Assembly: GCA_030248065.1 (NCBI GenBank)
Contig: JASAMV010000807.1
Location: 1 to 39,043, forward strand
Direction of reading: 5' to 3'
Origin: Rhynchonema sp. JSB1_4
Taxonomy: Eukaryota > Nematoda > Chromadorea > Monhysterida > Xyalidae
Length of the DNA: 39,043 bases
Shown here one piece after another: positions 36,882 to 39,043 of this stretch (its first letter is position 1; each line of letters opens with the position of its first letter). The translations under genes were made by a program, and so were the position numbers. The notes beneath the pieces are model-generated. The model was given only the letters and a program-made list of their open reading frames with translations, ran no database searches and was not told where the DNA came from.

Positions 36882-37160
36882 CGTGTACGTTAACGCATGG
36901 GCATGATAACAACGCGTGACAGTGAGGATGACTTGGTGCTCTGCCCGTCTGTGAACAAAACTCAAGCCACAATGCACTTTGCAAATTACGGTAATCAAAA
37001 GAATTAAAAAAGAAATACCGCAAAGCAACTTACCACCCAAGTGCACATCGGCTTGGTGTGCTGAAACATCAGTGCAGTGGGTCACGGCTGCGGGATCGGA
37101 TCATCGCACATAGCTCACCGATACAACCTCTGTCCCGATTGGTTGTGCTGTGGGTCGCCG
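36882..37160. repeat. Direct duplication, copy 2 (about 279 bp)
   Basis: It repeats 36464-36730 with a few substitutions and a roughly 10-bp insertion (GCCACAATGC near 36965). About 150 bp of unrelated sequence separates the copies, so this is a spaced segmental duplication rather than a simple tandem repeat. Confidence 0.92.
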
Positions 37161-39043
37161 ATTGAAGTGCTGGCCAGGGACCGCATCCTATGCAGGCAAT
37201 TAGGAACGGGGTCATAAAACGCAAACTAACTGGGAAACGATTCTGATAGGAGCTGGACAGCAAACCCCTACCGATTGGGTCCGTGCGCTGTGTTGATTGA
37301 ACATACACACTGAAAGGGCCCGCTGATCACATGCAAATAGACAAGAGATTACCCCAAAACTGCACGAATGGACGCGCGATTATATACTCATTGGAGGCAC
37401 AAACGGAGTTACATGTGATCTGGGTATAATGACAGCACTGAGTCTGAGTTGGGAATTGCAATTCTGGCTAATTGTAGAGTGATTGACGCTAAGCTCCATG
37501 TGGGGTTCCCCACTTTGCGTTTTGAGACGGGAAATATGCCCCAAAACACCGGCTCAATGATTGAATGAACCCTGTCAAGAATGCAAGACACGACTGCTGG
37601 GTTAAAGGTGCAGACGTCATGGTTAGCACTGCTGAGGTACATTTCAAATACGAAATGGAGCGAAAACACAGTAAATTCAAATGGCATTGGCCAGGTCAGC
37701 CGTGGTGCAGTATTTGTCAACATACTGAAACTTGCAAATCCGCAGTTTTGACAGTACACATCCCTCCACCAACTTCAAATCATCCACTGATGTTTCGCTT
37801 CATGCGTATGTTTCCACCCTCATTGCGCGTCAAATCCGGCTAGCATCAGTGTTTCATGTGTGGTACGGCTCTGAAATAAAATGAAACGCGACGTAATTAT
37901 GGGCTATGCGGCTCCATTCTTGCCATTTGGTAAATATTTTTTCCAAGCCTGCAACTTTAGAAGTCCACACCCAGTAAAAACTATCTATCAATCGGTGTCT
38001 TACAATTTTAACAGCGACACGTGCCAGGTGCCTCGAAACGTGAGCAAGATACAGTCTTCCCTTTTCATAACGACACATTCTGAAACCCACCATACAGTGA
38101 ATTTTTTCAAATTCTATGGCTACCAATCTTCCGGGTAACCTCGCAATCACCACCGCACAGCCATCTTTATATAGTGACAGAACATATGCTGGCCGGTCCC
38201 GAGCATGTCACCATAAAGCGGTTGGACTGTATAGCAAAATCAGCTATATCTAATGTTTCACAGCTTGCTCGTATGGCAACCAGATCAACTAAATGAACAG
38301 AACTTCTAAATTGCCGACTCGTTTCTCACAAACCTGACAATCACCAAACCACTGCAGCAGGTGCTCCACACGCATCTGACCGCACGCAAGGCTGTGACGT
38401 AACGCGAACACGCTGTATACTTGACGGCAGTTTTCAAAATTTTGACGGCAGGCTGAAATTGGTACCTCAGAATTCCGAATAAGCGAATCTGGCTCTTCTG
38501 TTTTCGGATTTGAAAATAAAATAATTGAGCAAAATTAGATCCCAGGGAATTTATTCGTAAAATTTGAAAAAATGGGACCCTGCCTGGGCTCCTTTTCGGA
38601 CGGAGATTTCCGGTGAGCATTTCTCGGACTCACGAAATGCACGAAATCAAGTATTAAACACGTCGTCATTCCGCAAAAGTCGCCGCCAAACAAGGGAAAT
38701 ACAGCACACGACAACTGGGGCAAAATGAGCCCAAAAAGAAAAGCTGACAGAGCAAAGGAGAGAGCCCAGCACACAAACAATATTTATCGTTAATCTCCCT
38801 GCTATAATCCTTTAATGAGTGTTGTTTTGCAACAATAGGTAAGGTGAGTTCCATACCAAAGCTATTTTACGCAGTTAAAATTGCACGTTGCAGACTTGAG
38901 ACAAAAATGTATACCCACGTTGACATACCTACATCCGAATGAGTGAAAAAAGCAACAAGGCAAAATAGTCTCATGATAAATTACGTGTTACACAGTCACT
39001 TGACCATAAAGCACGACCCTGTGTTGGAAATCACCCCCGACCA
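37161..39043. other. Intergenic or intronic, no gene recognised
   Basis: Plus-strand open frames at 37565-37843 and 37881-38138, and minus-strand frames opposite them, have no recognisable domain and no consistent splice chain. If they are exons, the rest of the gene lies outside the window. Confidence 0.35.

Overview
The window is animal (metazoan) nuclear DNA, most likely from an invertebrate. Every gene I can support is split by GT-AG introns. The encoded proteins are animal families: calponin-like-repeat proteins, a secreted protein with C-type lectin, thrombospondin type 1 and PAN-like modules, and a secreted cysteine-rich peptide resembling insulin/relaxin. Proteins made only of calponin-like (CLIK) repeats are best known from nematodes (UNC-87, CLIK-1), but I cannot fix the phylum from sequence alone. 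Nothing prokaryotic or viral is seen. I built the four gene models by hand from splice signals and reading phase; in each, the exons sum to a multiple of three with no internal stop.

Layout. 1-8.9 kb: no convincing gene. It holds a perfect TG microsatellite of about 272 units, a palindromic element, and a 1.8-kb non-autonomous hAT-like transposon with an 8-bp target duplication, nested inside an older 249-bp inverted-repeat element; a degenerate GAAACAGTGGAAAC minisatellite follows. 8.9-10.8 kb (minus): a four-exon gene for a 204-residue secreted cysteine-rich precursor with an insulin/relaxin-like start. 13.3-15.9 kb (minus): a four-exon CLIK-repeat protein of 295 residues. 19.5-21.9 kb (plus): its six-exon paralogue of 306 residues. 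The two paralogues are head to head about 3.5 kb apart, and the gap holds inverted arrays of a CTTCATG motif. 25.9-34.9 kb (plus): a twelve-exon gene for a 523-residue secreted protein ordered signal peptide, CTLD, TSP1, CTLD, PAN-like. Its fourth intron carries a 2.7-kb foldback-type element with array-filled inverted arms. 35-39 kb: a truncated second copy of the hAT-like end, a 79-bp tandem duplication, a roughly 270-bp direct duplication, and no gene I recognise.

How the genes relate. The two CLIK proteins are expected to bind actin filaments inside muscle or other contractile cells, and their collinear repeats point to local duplication followed by inversion. The cysteine-rich precursor and the CTLD/TSP1/PAN protein are both predicted to be secreted, to signal and to bind extracellular ligands respectively. 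I see no evidence that the four loci form a single functional unit.

Mobile DNA is diverse: hAT, Tc1/mariner-like, PIF/Harbinger-like and foldback elements plus several unclassified palindromes. Many sit in introns or next to genes.
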